Of a stretch of 64,000 nt of DNA, positions 1 through 26,601 are shown one piece after another. How positions within the stretch are numbered: the stretch's first letter is position 1; every line of letters starts with the position of its first letter. A program made the position numbers and the translations under genes. Source of the DNA: Muraenolepis orangiensis (lineage: Eukaryota; Chordata; Actinopteri; Gadiformes; Muraenolepididae); NCBI GenBank assembly GCA_027704905.1, contig CM051002.1, positions 1,601,719 through 1,665,718 of the forward strand, given 5' to 3'. The notes under the pieces were generated by a model. That model worked only from the letters and a program-made list of their open reading frames with translations, did not search any database and was not told the DNA's origin.

Positions 1-76
1 GTTAGGGTACTCCATGGGAGTATAGCACGTGGTGTAATAACATAACATCTAAACAAGTAAGACTAAGCCATCAATT

Positions 77-453
77 ACAAGAAACAAGATACAAGATATT
101 TGAATTGGCCCTATTGCAACAGGTACATTGGAATGCTTACTCCCCATTCCCTCCCGCAGTCTCCAATCTCCAAAACAATGGATATTGTATTTATATATAC
201 AATAAAAATACACAAAAAAAGAGCAGCAAAGTGTCTGTTAAATGGTATTTACATGTGTTGAATGTACATGTTTTTTTTTTTAATTCCAAAAATCTTTAAA
301 AGTATTTAAAGTGCCAGTAGTGCAGCAGCATCATGAATACAGTGCAGTAACTATGAGAGTCCAGAAAGTCCAGCAAAGTATGATAGTGTAATGTTAATGA
401 CAATGTTATGAAAGTGGCAGCACTCCTAGCAGATAAAAACGTTCCTTAAACCA
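77..453 (-). repeat. LINE 3'-UTR fragment (family X)
   Basis: The segment reads as the reverse of a 3' tail that recurs in the window near 31.9, 35.6, 37.8, 52.9 and 61.3 kb. Shared landmarks are the block that reads GCGGGAGGGAATGGGGAG in sense, a polyadenylation-like AATAAA and a terminal (CTTGTAT)n-type repeat. It ends about 20 bases before the first visible lamb3 exon, so it fills the end of that intron. Family X is probably the tail of the decayed LINE at 50.9-53.0 kb. Confidence 0.7.
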
Positions 454-475
454 TGTTTGTGTGGTACGTTTGCAG

Positions 476-3400
476 GGATGCAGCTGTGGGAGTGAAGGCT
501 GACGTCGACGGGCTGCTGAAGGGCTTTGACTCGGTGAAGGGATCCCTCACTGATCTGAGTTACAGACTACAAGATAGCATGGACACCATCGACGACCTGA
601 ACAACAACCTCACTGAGGTACGCATGGGGATGGAATCATCAACAACTGGAATTGAATGGACCGGAATACAGGGAGACACAGTTGAGGCGTAGAAGAAACA
701 TCGAGAAGGTTCTACCTACCCATGCCTAATGGGTCTTATGAATAACAAGCACAGTAACTAACACACTAAAACTATGTTACATCCAAAACATGTACATCTG
801 TTACACCCTAAGTGTACTTCTGGGACCCAAATATACTGTATACACACCAGTTTTTTTTATACCTAGTAGACAGTTTTTATACCTGTTTTTATACCTAGTA
901 GAAGGTTTTTACATCTTATTTAACCACTGTACATTGTATATTACTATGCACTTTACTGTTAAATTTGCACTCTGGTTAGATGCCAATTTATCCCTGTACT
1001 GTACTTGTGCTGTGCAAGGACAATACATTTGAATCTAATCTAATCTAATCTAATCTAATCTAATCTAATGTGTACACATTGTTGTGTATGCAGCTTGTTT
1101 TCTGGGACGGATCCATTTCCTAAGCCTTTTCTTATTATTTTCTGCTCTTATCAACATCTCAAGTCAAGTCAAGTTAAGTCAAGTTTATTGTCACTTCACA
1201 AAGTAGTATAAAGCAGTGATGTGAAAATCTTGTGTGCAATACCCGACGACAGACAGCAGTTATAAAATAAGATAAAAATAGATAGAAATAGAATAAAATA
1301 GAAAAAAGTTAAAAATTAAAAATTAAAAATTAAAAATTAAAATGCAATTTCTAAAATGCTAAATATCAGCACAGAAAAGAGCAATATGTATATATAAATC
1401 AATGTAATAAAATATACATTGTTATATGCTATACGCCCTTGTTCAGCAGCCTGATGGCCTGACTGTGGAAGCTATCTCTGAGTCTATTTGTGCGGCACTT
1501 GATACTGCGGTATCGCCTGCCTGACGGTAATAGTGAGTACAGTTCGTGGCTGGGGTGGGCAATGTCTTTTATAATTCGTTTGGCCTTGGCCACGCACCGC
1601 TGATTGTAAATATACAGGAGGGAGGGGAGCTCACCTCCAACGATATACTGGGCCGTCCGCACCACCCTTTGAAGCGCTCTGCGCTAGAGTGCAGTGCAGT
1701 TCCCGTACCAGGCGGTGATACACCCTGTAAGAACACTCTCGATGGTGCCGTTATAGAATGTTCTCAGGATGCGGGGGCCCATGCTGAATTTCTTCAGACA
1801 CCTGAGAAAATACAGACGTTGTTGGGCCCTTTTCACCACGTGTGTGGTGTGCGTGGACCATGTGAGGTCCTCGGAGATGTGCACGCCGAGGAACTTGAAG
1901 CTGCTGACCCTCTCTACTGCAAAGCCGTCGATGGAGATAGGGCTGTGCTCTCCCCTCTGCCTCCTGAAGTCCACGATCAGCTCCTTGGTCTTCTTGACGT
2001 TGAGGGCGAGGCTGTTCTCCTGGCACCACTGCTCCAGCGACCCGACCTCCTCCCTGTAGGCTGTCTCGTCGTTGCCGGCGATCAGGCCCATCACTGTCGT
2101 GTCGTCAGCAAACTTGACGATGACGTTGGAGCTGTGCATAGCCATACAGTCATGGGTGTAGAGGGAGTAGAGGAGAGGGCTCAGCACGCATCCCTGGGGG
2201 GCTCCCGTGTTGAGGGTCAGTGGCTCTGATGTGGTGCTGCCCATCCTCACCACCTGGCGGCGGTCCGACAGGATGCTTCAAGGACTTTATTTGCTCCGTG
2301 TTACCTACCACATATCGTCAAAATAGATCCACGGACGACGCAATTGCCATGGCCCTCCACACTGCCCTTTCCCACCTGGAGGGAAAGAACTGTTATGTGC
2401 GAATGCTGTTTGTGGACTACAGCTCAGCATTCAACACAATAGTTCCTGCCAAGCTCGACACCAAGCTGAGAGGTCTAGGCGTACCCCCATCCACGTGCAG
2501 CTGGATACTGGATACTAGACTCTGTTATCAACATCCCTCATCTTCTCCCTGCTTCATGTCTCTCAGGCCAGTGATCAGCTGACCCCAGCAGAGGAGGCCA
2601 TACGTGAGCTGGCACCCCTGCCTGGGAGGATGCGACCCCAGCTGGACGAGCTCAAAGACCTTCTAGACTCTGGAAGAGGACTCGCTCGGGACGCTACGGA
2701 AGAAGCGGAAAAAGCCAAGACACAGGCAGACAACGCAGCTGAGGTGAGAAGCTGTGGGGTCGCGGACGATGGCTGACTTATATGCTATAGGGATTTGAAG
2801 ATAGAAGATGACCTATGTATTTATTTGTATTTATTTAAGATGTATGAGTCAGCCAAGAGGCTATCTCCTCACAATCAAACAGAAAATATGTGCATAGAGC
2901 TCAACTTTTAGAGTATTAGAGTTTCTGGTCCATCAATGAGTACACTTTGAGCTGAAGTGCTGCTGTGTGGATGCATAGGACCTGGGGACTCTGGAGCAGC
3001 AGCTGGAAGCCTTGCGGGCCGCTGGTGCCAACAGCAGTCCCAGCGGTGGGGCACAGCCTGCAGGGGACAGGATACGCAAGCTGCAGCAGGACGCTGGTGC
3101 TCTAGCCAAGGACACCGGTGACCTCCTCAAGTCTCTGGCAGGTAATTCACGCACAACAACCGACAACTCTGAACCGACATTTTTGGTGTTCTACATACAA
3201 GATCACATAACGCTATACTAGTGATAGCATCTGTTGGAAGGTTGGGCATAGGGCCAGGACAGCGGATAAGCACCCTTACTCTTGCATCGAGTGCCATGGG
3301 ATTTTTAGTGACCACAGGGGGTCAGGACCAGGGAGTCACGTCTCATCTGAAAGGCGGTGCCTTTTGGCAGGACATTGATAATTCAAGGCCTTACTGGTCC

Positions 3401-3754
3401 TTAAACACCTCTACCAGCACCATCTGGTCTCCCATCCCATGATGGACCAGGGCAGTCCTGCCCCCAAAGAACCTAGGCAGGTGACCATGGGTGCTGGCTG
3501 TTATCATAGGATCATTATCACTAAGACAACTAAGAAACCGTGTGTAGTCATGTGGTCCAGTGCATCTAACCTTCTGTTCTGCTCTCTCCGCCCCTTTGGT
3601 TTCTCCTCAACCAGGTAAAGCGGATTCCCTGCGCCGGCTACAGAACGATGTCCTCCAGAAATCTCAGATGCTTCATGGCAAAGATGCTTTGCTTGAGGGA
3701 CTCCTGAAGGAGCTCCGCAACAAGGCCAAGTCCCTGTCCAGCTGCCAGGGCTGA
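476..3754 (+). CDS. lamb3: Laminin subunit beta-3-like, C-terminal coiled-coil exons (gene continues left of window)
   Basis: This is the 3' end of a laminin beta-chain gene, a basement-membrane subunit whose long coiled coil assembles with alpha and gamma chains. Four exons splice in phase: 476-617, 2567-2743, 2979-3141 and 3615-3754 (stop TGA 3752-3754), each with AG before and GT after. The encoded stretch is alpha-helical heptad sequence rich in Leu, Glu, Lys and Gln (for example LTPAEEAIRELAPL, GRGLARDATEEAEKAKTQ, DRIRKLQQDAGALAKDTGDL, KADSLRRLQNDVLQKSQ). It ends in SLSSCQG, with the near-terminal Cys expected to be disulfide-linked to the gamma chain. The neighbouring camk1g gene on the opposite strand matches the human LAMB3-CAMK1G order, which is why beta-3 is preferred over other beta chains. 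The intron between the first two exons carries a rearranged LINE. An exon-bearing fragment of this gene is duplicated at 5139-5680. Confidence 0.82.
790..1072 (+). repeat. LINE 3'-UTR fragment (family Y) with (TCTAA)n tail
   Basis: The segment shares the string TGCCAATTT...CTGTACTGTACTTGTGCTGTGCAAGGACAATACA-type sequence with reverse copies near 16.4, 17.1 and 32.4 kb and a forward copy near 27.6 kb. It ends in six TCTAA pentamers (1034-1068), a typical LINE 3' terminal microsatellite. It lies in a lamb3 intron. Confidence 0.6.
1150..2513. mobile_element. 5'-inverted (twin-primed) jockey/L2-type LINE insertion
   Basis: Reading the minus strand from about 2270 to 1430 gives the 3' half of a reverse transcriptase. 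It has the FADD catalytic box (2110 region), LNTGAPQGCVLSPLLYSLYT, KTKELIVDFRRQ and FLGVHISEDLTWSTHT, and ends NGTIESVLTGCITAWYGN. This is followed by a 3' UTR and a (CTTGA)n tail near 1150-1175. Reading the plus strand from about 2320 to 2513 gives the immediately upstream part of the same kind of protein (YRQNRSTDDAIAMALHTAL, VDYSSAFNTI, LGVPPSTCSWILD). The two parts are contiguous in the protein but lie in opposite orientation, the layout left by twin priming. The element sits in the lamb3 intron before exon 2567-2743. The endonuclease domain is absent and the reading frame is broken, so it is inactive. Confidence 0.75.
3206..3498. repeat. Dispersed repeat in the last lamb3 intron
   Basis: The block with GCATCGAGTGCCATGGGAT and GTGACCACAGGGGGTCAGG lies between the last two lamb3 exons. 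It recurs at 5409-5679 as part of a duplicated lamb3 fragment. It looks like a teleost interspersed repeat, but I cannot name the family. Confidence 0.5.
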
Positions 3755-3898
3755 GCAGCGTCCGCTGGCCATAGACTCAGGAGGCGGATGGAAGTGGGAA
3801 CTTTATGATTTGTTGTAATAAGATGTGTGCGTTACATGTTTACTACAAGTGTTTTACACTTGAAATGACTCTTCTCTACTCGTAAAGTCTTGTTGGAG

Positions 3899-3904
3899 AA
3901 TAAA
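3899..3904 (+). promoter_or_regulatory. Polyadenylation signal of lamb3
   Basis: AATAAA lies 145 bases after the lamb3 stop codon, followed by a T-rich and ATT-repeat stretch. It is the first canonical hexamer downstream of the stop, so it is the likely 3' end of the transcript. Confidence 0.6.
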
Positions 3905-4989
3905 GCATTCAGCAGAATATAATTATTATTATTATTATAATAATCAATTTTGGATTACCAAGAAAACTGTCAGTTTAATAAGGCCCTGGTATCATCACCT
4001 GACATGCACTTAACTCTCCTCTGAAAGAGAACAGAATTTTATTACTGATGGGGAAAATTATATTCTTGTATTAACACAGCATCTGTGACAAATTATTATA
4101 TAATTTATTACCCACAATGATGTCAGCAGAGCATCATTACCAGACCCATTCAGATATCCACATTTTCCTACAATGCTTTGTCAGATTATTTATATATTTT
4201 TATGTTTCATTATTTATTTTGGACTTTGCAAACCATCTTTTATCTTTTTCTTTATTATACAAATATGTTTTTCATTTGGTATGGAATGTAAAAGCGGGTT
4301 CTGATTGGCTCCAGTAAATGCCACCTGCTTTTCACCAGAGAAGGTTGCAAATGTATTTATTTGAAATTAACTACACTACCCAAAGTCCAATATCCTTGTA
4401 TTGCTGGAATAATATCTACCACAAGTAAAATGTTCCATTGTATCACATACCATAAAATGTATTAAAAAAGATAATACATCAATACACATTGTATGAAAGT
4501 CAAAGTGTCATTGCTGTGTATGTTAATAGCATTAAAGGCATTATAAATATGTTACTATAGGCCAGCCTCAAAAGGAATCCACCAAGGGGTCCTAGGGCTG
4601 AGAAAGGTTGAGGCCCCTGCAGTCGACCACAAGCTAACCTGCTCCCAGGTGTTCTCGCGTCTGAAGCCCTGGGTCCGGGTGCTTCAAATGAGCGATGTTG
4701 GCGAGAAAGGGCGGGGCTTCTGATCATGCTGTGGAGGGAGCTATATCCATTCTGTGACATGGGGTTAGCTGTCCAAGGCGAGAGAGAGAGAGAGAGAGGG
4801 ATAGAGTTTGTGATAGAGGCATATCGGTTTCTGTCAAATGCTTCAGATTTAGCTTTGTCAAAAGCTAAATCTCCTTGTCTTTGTTGTTCTTCTTGTCATG
4901 TTCTTCTTCTCATAGGAAGTAAGAGAATGCAAATGGCGGTATGGTAGACCAGACAAACGATTAAATGCATGACCTTCTCTCAGACTCCC
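3905..4989. other. Intergenic DNA between lamb3 and camk1g, no gene seen
   Basis: The stretch is mostly AT-rich. It has an (ATT)n run near 3923-3940, a short (GA)n run near 4780-4798 and no open frame that resembles a known protein. The two flanking genes converge here tail to tail. Confidence 0.5.
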
Positions 4990-5138
4990 CTGAATCCAGG
5001 TTTGGGAAAAACATATGGTGGGAAGAGAGAGGGCACTTAAAAAATGTGTTTGACATATTTATTGTGAAAATAAGCAAATAAGCCATATGCATGGCAAAAC
5101 ATATATAAAGGGACGTATGCTTGGTTCATTACACTAGA
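4990..5138. repeat. Direct repeat, left copy (about 150 bp)
   Basis: The segment starting CAGGTTTGGGAAAAACATAT and ending TTCATTACACTAGA is repeated almost identically at 5681-5834. The two copies bracket the duplicated lamb3 fragment. Both contain TTTATT, which on the minus strand is AATAAA and could serve as the camk1g polyadenylation signal. Confidence 0.85.
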
Positions 5139-5680
5139 ACTCTGGAAGAGGACTCGCTCGGGACACTACGGAAGAAGCGGAAGAAGCCAAGACACAGGCA
5201 GACAACGCAGCCGAGGTGAGAAGCTGTGGGGTCGCGGACGATGGCTGACTTATAAGCTATAGGGATTTGAAGATAGAAGATGACCTATGTATTTATTTGT
5301 ATTTATTTAAGATGTATGAGTCAGCCAAGAGGCTATCTCCTCACAATCAAACAGAAAAGATGTGCATAGAGCTCAACTTTTCTTGGAGTATTAGAGTTTC
5401 TGGTCCATCATAACGCTATACTATTGATAGCATCTGTTGGAAGGTTGCGCATAGGGCCAGGACAGCGGTTAAGCACCCTTACTCTTGCATCGAGTGCCAT
5501 GGGATCTTTAGTGACCACAGGGGGTCAGGACCAGGGGGTCACGTCTCATCTGAAAGGTGGTGCCTTTTGACTGGTCCTTAAACACCTCTACCAGCACCAT
5601 CTGGTCTCCCATCCCATTATGGACCAGGGCAGTCCTGCCCCCAAAGAAGACCCATGGGCAGGTGACCATAGGTGCTGGCC
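5139..5680 (+). pseudogene. Duplicated, internally deleted lamb3 fragment
   Basis: Positions 5139-5410 match 2667-2935, which is the 3' 77 bases of a lamb3 exon, its GT donor and the following intron. The copy then jumps to sequence matching 3206-3498. The jump removes the exon at 2979-3141. A second deletion of about 25 bases lies near 5569. The exon part keeps its frame with few substitutions (CAGCC for CAGCT, GAA for AAA), so the duplication is fairly recent. There is no acceptor or start, so it is a dead fragment. It lies between direct repeats, beyond the lamb3 polyadenylation signal. Confidence 0.85.
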
Positions 5681-5834
5681 CTGAACCCAGGTTTGGGAAA
5701 AACATATGGTGGGAGGGAAAGAGAGAGGGCACTTAAAAAATGTATTTGACATATTTATTGTGAAAATAAGCAAATAAGCCATATGCATGGCAAAACATAT
5801 ATAAAGGGACGTATGCTTGGTTCATTACACTAGA
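5681..5834. repeat. Direct repeat, right copy (about 150 bp)
   Basis: This is the partner of 4990-5138. It has the same order of motifs, with a short insertion (GGAGGGAAAGAGAGAGGG against GGAAGAGAGAGGG). After the shared ACACTAGA the two copies diverge. Confidence 0.85.
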
Positions 5835-6808
5835 TTATGGCTTGAAATGTGGCACGTACAGGTATAAACACCACTTACAGAGAAATGGTGGTCTGTTCTC
5901 CATCCGGAGAAGATGGATCAACAACACCAGACATCAAAATGGTCAATCCTCCCTGACGGTGTCATTTCTTGACAATAAAATAACATTTGAAGGGTGTCCA
6001 AGAACAGTCATTGTCAGTTAACAGGAATCTGAATGCTGAACACAACTGTGACATTGAACAATAACATGTCTCACACACAAATATTAAGTTTACATTTACA
6101 GAGCAACGCAAAGGTCATCTAAAATACCCAATTGAGTAAATGTTTACTTCGCACAAAGCCGATAGCAGATATATAAGATTAACACCACAATGCGTCTGTA
6201 TAGCTATGTGTGTATTGTGTTGTGCATGGAGGCTACACAACAGCTGCTGTGCTGTCTTGTGGCTGGATGTGGACAATACATCATAACACATACATATGGT
6301 AGATCCGGTTTGGTAGAACTTGTGGCTACCATACCGTATATAGCTGAGACAGTATACTGTACACAGGACAGCAGCAGCAGAGAGCAGACTTCAGGAAAGT
6401 GATGCAGTGCAGTGGGTTCTTCACAGGAGCATGGACTTCACCGGTTGCCAACAGTGCAAGAGAAAACTATGGAAAAGAAGAACAAAGACAAAAACAATCA
6501 AAAAGAAAGACTCTGGTGTGAGGAAAATTCCAGAAAGCTGATAAAGTAAAGGTTGTGTGACACTAAGACAGTGATGTCACTGACCTCTGGGCTGGGACAT
6601 CAGCTAATAGTTCATCTAGATGGTGGACACAGAAATAGGACTTTGACTTTCTGAGACTTCTGGGACTTGGTGGTAATGCTGGTACGTTTTTAAGAGCCCA
6701 AGGTTACACGCAACATTGACGTTTAGAAAATGCGTGGCTTAGCGCACCTACGGAACTATGTTGACCGTGTCCGTTACCTGGGTGAACTATGGTACAGCGG
6801 CCAGCCGA
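5835..6808 (-). other. Probable camk1g 3' UTR and flank
   Basis: The stretch lies immediately after the camk1g stop codon on the minus strand and holds no other convincing coding frame. A TTTATT (minus AATAAA) at about 5752 is a candidate polyadenylation signal. The exact transcript end cannot be fixed from sequence alone. Confidence 0.4.
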
Positions 6809-22527
<15,719 letters not shown>

Positions 22528-22556
22528 GGTGGCTCTGAGGCGCCGTCCGCACACCC
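22528..22556 (-). promoter_or_regulatory. camk1g 5' UTR piece with perfect Kozak context
   Basis: On the minus strand CTCTGTGTTTAG precedes GGGTGTGCGG, a plausible acceptor at 22558-22557. The following 29 bases end in GCCACC directly before the start ATGG. This suggests at least one non-coding exon further upstream, for which 23863 and 24875 are candidate donor ends. Confidence 0.5.
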
Positions 22557-23663
22557 CTAAACACAGAGACTATAACATGACCCTATAACCTAACCCTAAC
22601 CCTGTGAACCATATATAATAGAACATACATATACAATAGAATAGAACAGCAGTATACCAGCTAACAGACTATTAAGACTTAGATCAAAGTGATAATCGTA
22701 ATTCGTAATAAAAGGTTTCTGTTCGAAACACATAACGTGAGTGACTGTTCATCCCGGATGGTCTAAAGAGCTTTCTCTCCAGCAGCGTAAAGAGCTGCTC
22801 TGTTACATAACACCCCCAGTATCCCTCGTCCTCTATAGGCCCTGGATGTTTAAATCCTGTTTGTGCCTATCCGTTACAGAAGGTCCTAAAGGGGACAAGA
22901 TTAGCAGGGAGGCAAAGAGCCAATGGCAGGTGTTTTCCTACAGCCTGTTCTTCTTCTTGTTGTTCTTCCTCTTGTGGAGGAGATTATAAACTACAAGTAG
23001 AACTTGTACTAGAACTTATTATTATTATTGTAATTATTATTATAACCCCCCCTGGTGTTACAGAACTCCCCCAACACATCCTCTCTTTAATACAATAGGG
23101 CAGAGAGCTGGGCCCAATCACACACATACTTCTCATTGTCAATACGTTGATCGAAAGCCATGCAATGATTGATGACTATAGTGAGGAGTAAGAGTTGAAT
23201 GGTTTTTTTAGAATCATAGAATGACATTACTAGAATAAATACTATAGCCTGCAGTAGGTCTATAGACTTGAATGTACGGTAAAAACCCACACGTCACCGG
23301 TACCTGTATAGTTCATTAAAAATGTAATTCTAGTTCTGCTCTAAATTCTGTTCTAGTTATGTATTGCTATTGATGTATTATTATTATTATTATTATTACT
23401 ACTATTATTGTTATTATTATTATTATTACTACATCTCCTTTACCTATACTTTTAATATAATAAATGTATTCCGCAAGAAATATAGGCTTCATTAAACTTA
23501 ATACAAACTTCAAACTAATGAAAACACATCATTTTTATTAAATATAATTAACTAGAGGCAAAACACAAGAAAACATTAGGCGACACAAACTAAAATCCCA
23601 GTTGTGAATCGTAGCTCCACTTGGTTGTTCATAAATAAAGTCCGTTCATACGTCACCATTAAA

Positions 23664-23809
<146 letters not shown>

Positions 23810-23815
<6 letters not shown>

Positions 23816-24035
23816 ACACATGCTGCAGCTAAACAATATACAGTATAATAAAAGCTCTTTACCTTTGGCAGGGACCAGGCGCCGAGGTCTCTCCACAGAC
23901 CCTACAGAACAACGCGGCTACAGAACAAGCCACGCCCACCGTTCTGTAGCCGCGTTGTTCTGCAGCGGATGATTGACTGAAGTAGACCTGGGAGCTCACG
24001 GTTCTGCAGGGCTTTGTTAGGTGAAGGGGATTTAG
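23810..24035 (-). repeat. Duplicated block A, copy 1: putative non-coding exon plus hairpin
   Basis: About 220 bases starting CACACATGCTGCAGCTAAAC recur at 24822-25045 with near identity. On the minus strand the block reads GGGTCTGTGGAGAGACCTCG...CCTGCCAAAG followed by GTAAAG, a good donor at 23862-23861. The frame opened by its ATG has no match, so if it is an exon it is probably 5' untranslated sequence of camk1g. It contains a perfect 22-bp inverted repeat at 23905-23926 and 23941-23962 with a 14-base loop, AAGCCACGCCCACC, carrying a GC/CACCC box. Confidence 0.55.
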
Positions 24036-24743
24036 GACTGTGTTAGGTGAAGGGGATTTAGGGCTGTGTTAGGTGAAGGGGTGTAGGGCTGTGTTAGGTG
24101 AAGGGGGTGTAGGGCTGTGTTGGGTGAAGGGGGTGTAGGGCTGTGTCAGATGAAGGGATGTAGGGCTGTGTTGGGTGAAGGGGATGTAGGGCTGTGTTAG
24201 GTGAAGGGGATTTAGGGCTGTGTTAGGTGAAGGGGTGTAGGGCTGTGTTAGGTGAAGGGGGTGTAGGGCTGTGTTGGGTGAAGGGGGTGTAGGGCTGTGT
24301 CAGATGAAGGGATGTAGGGCTGTGTTGGGTGAAGGGGATGTAGGGCTGTGTTAGGTGAAGGGGATTTAGGGCTGTGTTAGGTGAAGGGGTGTAGGGCTGT
24401 GTTAGGTGAAGGGGGTGTAGGGCTGTGTTAGGTGAAGGGGGTGTAGGGCTGTGTCAGATGAAGGGATGTAGGGCTGTGTTGGGTGAAGGGGATGTAGGGC
24501 TGTGTTAGGTGAAGGGGATGTAGGACTGTGTTAGGTGAAGGGGATGTAGGGCTGTGTTAGGTGAAGGGGATGTAGGACTGTGTTAGGTGAAGGGGATGTA
24601 GGGCTGTGTTAGGTGAAGGGGATGTTGGGCTGTGTTAGGTGACGGGATGTAGGGCTGTGTTAGGTGACGGGATGTAGGACTGTGTTAGGTGAAGGGGATG
24701 TAGGGCTGTGTTAGGTGAAGGGGATGTAGGGCTGTGTTGGGTG

Positions 24744-24745
<2 letters not shown>
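24030..24745. repeat. 26-bp minisatellite, about 27 copies
   Basis: The unit contains GTGTTAGGTGAAGGGG followed by ATGTAGGGCT, with variants TTAGGGCT, GTGTAGGGCT and CAGATGAAGGG. Higher-order blocks of about 180 bp are visible. The array joins the two copies of block A. Confidence 0.95.
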
Positions 24746-24786
<41 letters not shown>

Positions 24787-24821
24787 CACAGACACAGACA
24801 CACAGACACAGACACAGACAC

Positions 24822-25045
24822 ACAGACACACATGCTGCAGCTAAACAATATACAGTATAATAAAAGCTCTTTACCTTTGGCAGGGACCAGGCGCCGAGGT
24901 CTCTCCACAGACCCTACAGAACAACGCGGCTACAGAACAAGCCACGCCCACCGTTCTGTAGCCGCGTTGTTCTGCAGCGGATGATTGACTGAAGTAGACC
25001 TGGGAGCTCACGGTTCTGCAGGGCTTTGTTAGGTGAAGGGGCTGT
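24822..25045 (-). repeat. Duplicated block A, copy 2: putative non-coding exon plus hairpin
   Basis: This is the second copy of the block at 23810-24035. The same donor (GTAAAG after 24875) and the same perfect hairpin (24917-24938 with 24953-24974) are intact. Copy 2 lies further upstream of camk1g, so it would be the outermost promoter/exon copy. Confidence 0.55.
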
Positions 25046-25065
25046 TAGGTGTAGGGCTGTTTGGT

Positions 25066-25590
25066 GAAGGGGACCTTTGAGGCCCACATCAAACAAACAT
25101 GCAATACCCCCTTCTACCACCTCAGAAATATCACTAAACTCTGCCCCACAAGCTTGTCAGATGCTGAAAAGCTTGTCCACGCCTTTGTCTCTTCCAGGCT
25201 GGACTACTGTAATGCACTTCTCATTGGGATTCCTAGCAAGAACATCCAGAACAGTGCTGCTAGGATCCTGATGAGAGTGCGGAAGTATGAACACATCACG
25301 CCCATACTCAAATCATTGCACTGGCTCCCGGTCTCACTTGACCACAAAATCACCCTCTTCACCTATCCTGCTCCGCTGCTCCGCGACAGTGGGACGCCCT
25401 CCCAAACCAGCTGAGGACACCAGACTGTGGATGTTTAAAAAAAAAGGCCTAAAAACACATTTTTACAATAGCCTTTCACTAGATTCAAAAAAACAAAAAC
25501 CCACTTGTTGCCATGTCGGCGTAAACATCGCTAACAGGACGTTTCTGGTCTACGATGAACCTCTTCCATCGCTCACACCTTGACACGTCA
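25066..25590 (+). repeat. Jockey/L2-type LINE RT C-terminal fragment
   Basis: The plus strand encodes FEAHIKQTCNTPFYHLRNIT, AFVSSRLDYCNALLIGIPSK, QNSAARILMRVRKYEHITPI and LKSLHWLPV, the C-terminal end of a LINE reverse transcriptase. A frameshift breaks the rest. It lies between camk1g and the 3' end of nampt. A fragment covering the preceding part of the same family lies at 27690-27915. Confidence 0.75.
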
Positions 25591-25594
25591 CTTT

Positions 25595-26601
25595 GACAAA
25601 AAAAGCCACCCTATGAATCAAGTAGAATTGTATTTCATGTTTTAATTGAGTTTTGATTTATGTTCACTATACAATTGACCCATAGGTAGGTGCTTCAAAA
25701 ATCAATAAAACAATAACCACCGTTAAATCATAAAATATAGGCTGCTTTTTATCTTCTACATGTTGGTTAGTGTCCCCTCTCATGTGACGATTGGGCATCT
25801 CAGCACAAGACATCATACTTCCATGTTTAAAGAACACCCTTTGCTTTAAAGGGCCAATATGTGAACGTGAACCGTTTAGTCAAAATGATTTAGTTTCCAC
25901 ACATGTTCAGCATAAATGGCAGTGAAAGAAGAAGCTTCTTAAGGAAGGAGAGTGACATTATTAAAATATGGACAAAGCTCAAGTTAAAAACACGTGATCA
26001 TTCAAAAATATAGATTCAAAAATCATTAAATTCCAGTAATGCCAGTAAGTGTTTGCTTTTACATAAAAAAGCGAAGCTCACATAGGTTGTGTGACATTGT
26101 GCACAACAGACAAATCCTCAGTCCAAGATCAACAAATCAGCGCTCCACAGAGATCAGCATGTGAGATTAAACATATCAGATTTTAACAAAAAATAATTTT
26201 GCACTAAAGCAAACATTTGAAGGCAGTGCGTCTAACAAAGCACACATGTCAGGCACTTGGTATGAAAGCTCCATTAAACATCTGTTTTAGAGCTAGTGTA
26301 GGCAAGAGCAGAAGTGCGTTACTATACTGTTGTCATAGTCTTAAAGAAAAGGAACAGAAATTCCGAAAGAAACACAAACAAAACGAAATGAAAGAACAAA
26401 ATAGATTCGGGAAATCTAGCCTGAGTTACTGTGGTCCTTATGGACCCCCTTATCCATTAAAGTCTCCTAAGAGGAGGACCATGGGGAATGGTCATGTTGC
26501 CTGCACATCTAAGAGAAGACCAACCAGTGCACTATATGTGAAATGTATTCACACACTCTTTCCACCCCCCATCCCCCCTGCCCCATGTTTCCCCCCCCCC
26601 A
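25595..26601 (-). other. Probable nampt 3' UTR and intergenic DNA
   Basis: The region follows the nampt stop codon on the minus strand and contains no convincing gene. Long AT-rich stretches and one ATTAAA-like site on the minus strand near 25640 are present. I cannot fix the polyadenylation site. Confidence 0.4.

Noticed and set aside
1546..2229. 227-aa plus-strand frame
   Set aside because: It is antisense to the reverse transcriptase part of the LINE; the minus frame has the recognisable FADD and LGVH motifs.
22586..22601. Interstitial telomere-like CCTAACCCTAACCC
   Set aside because: Only two and a half units next to the camk1g start; too short to be more than chance.
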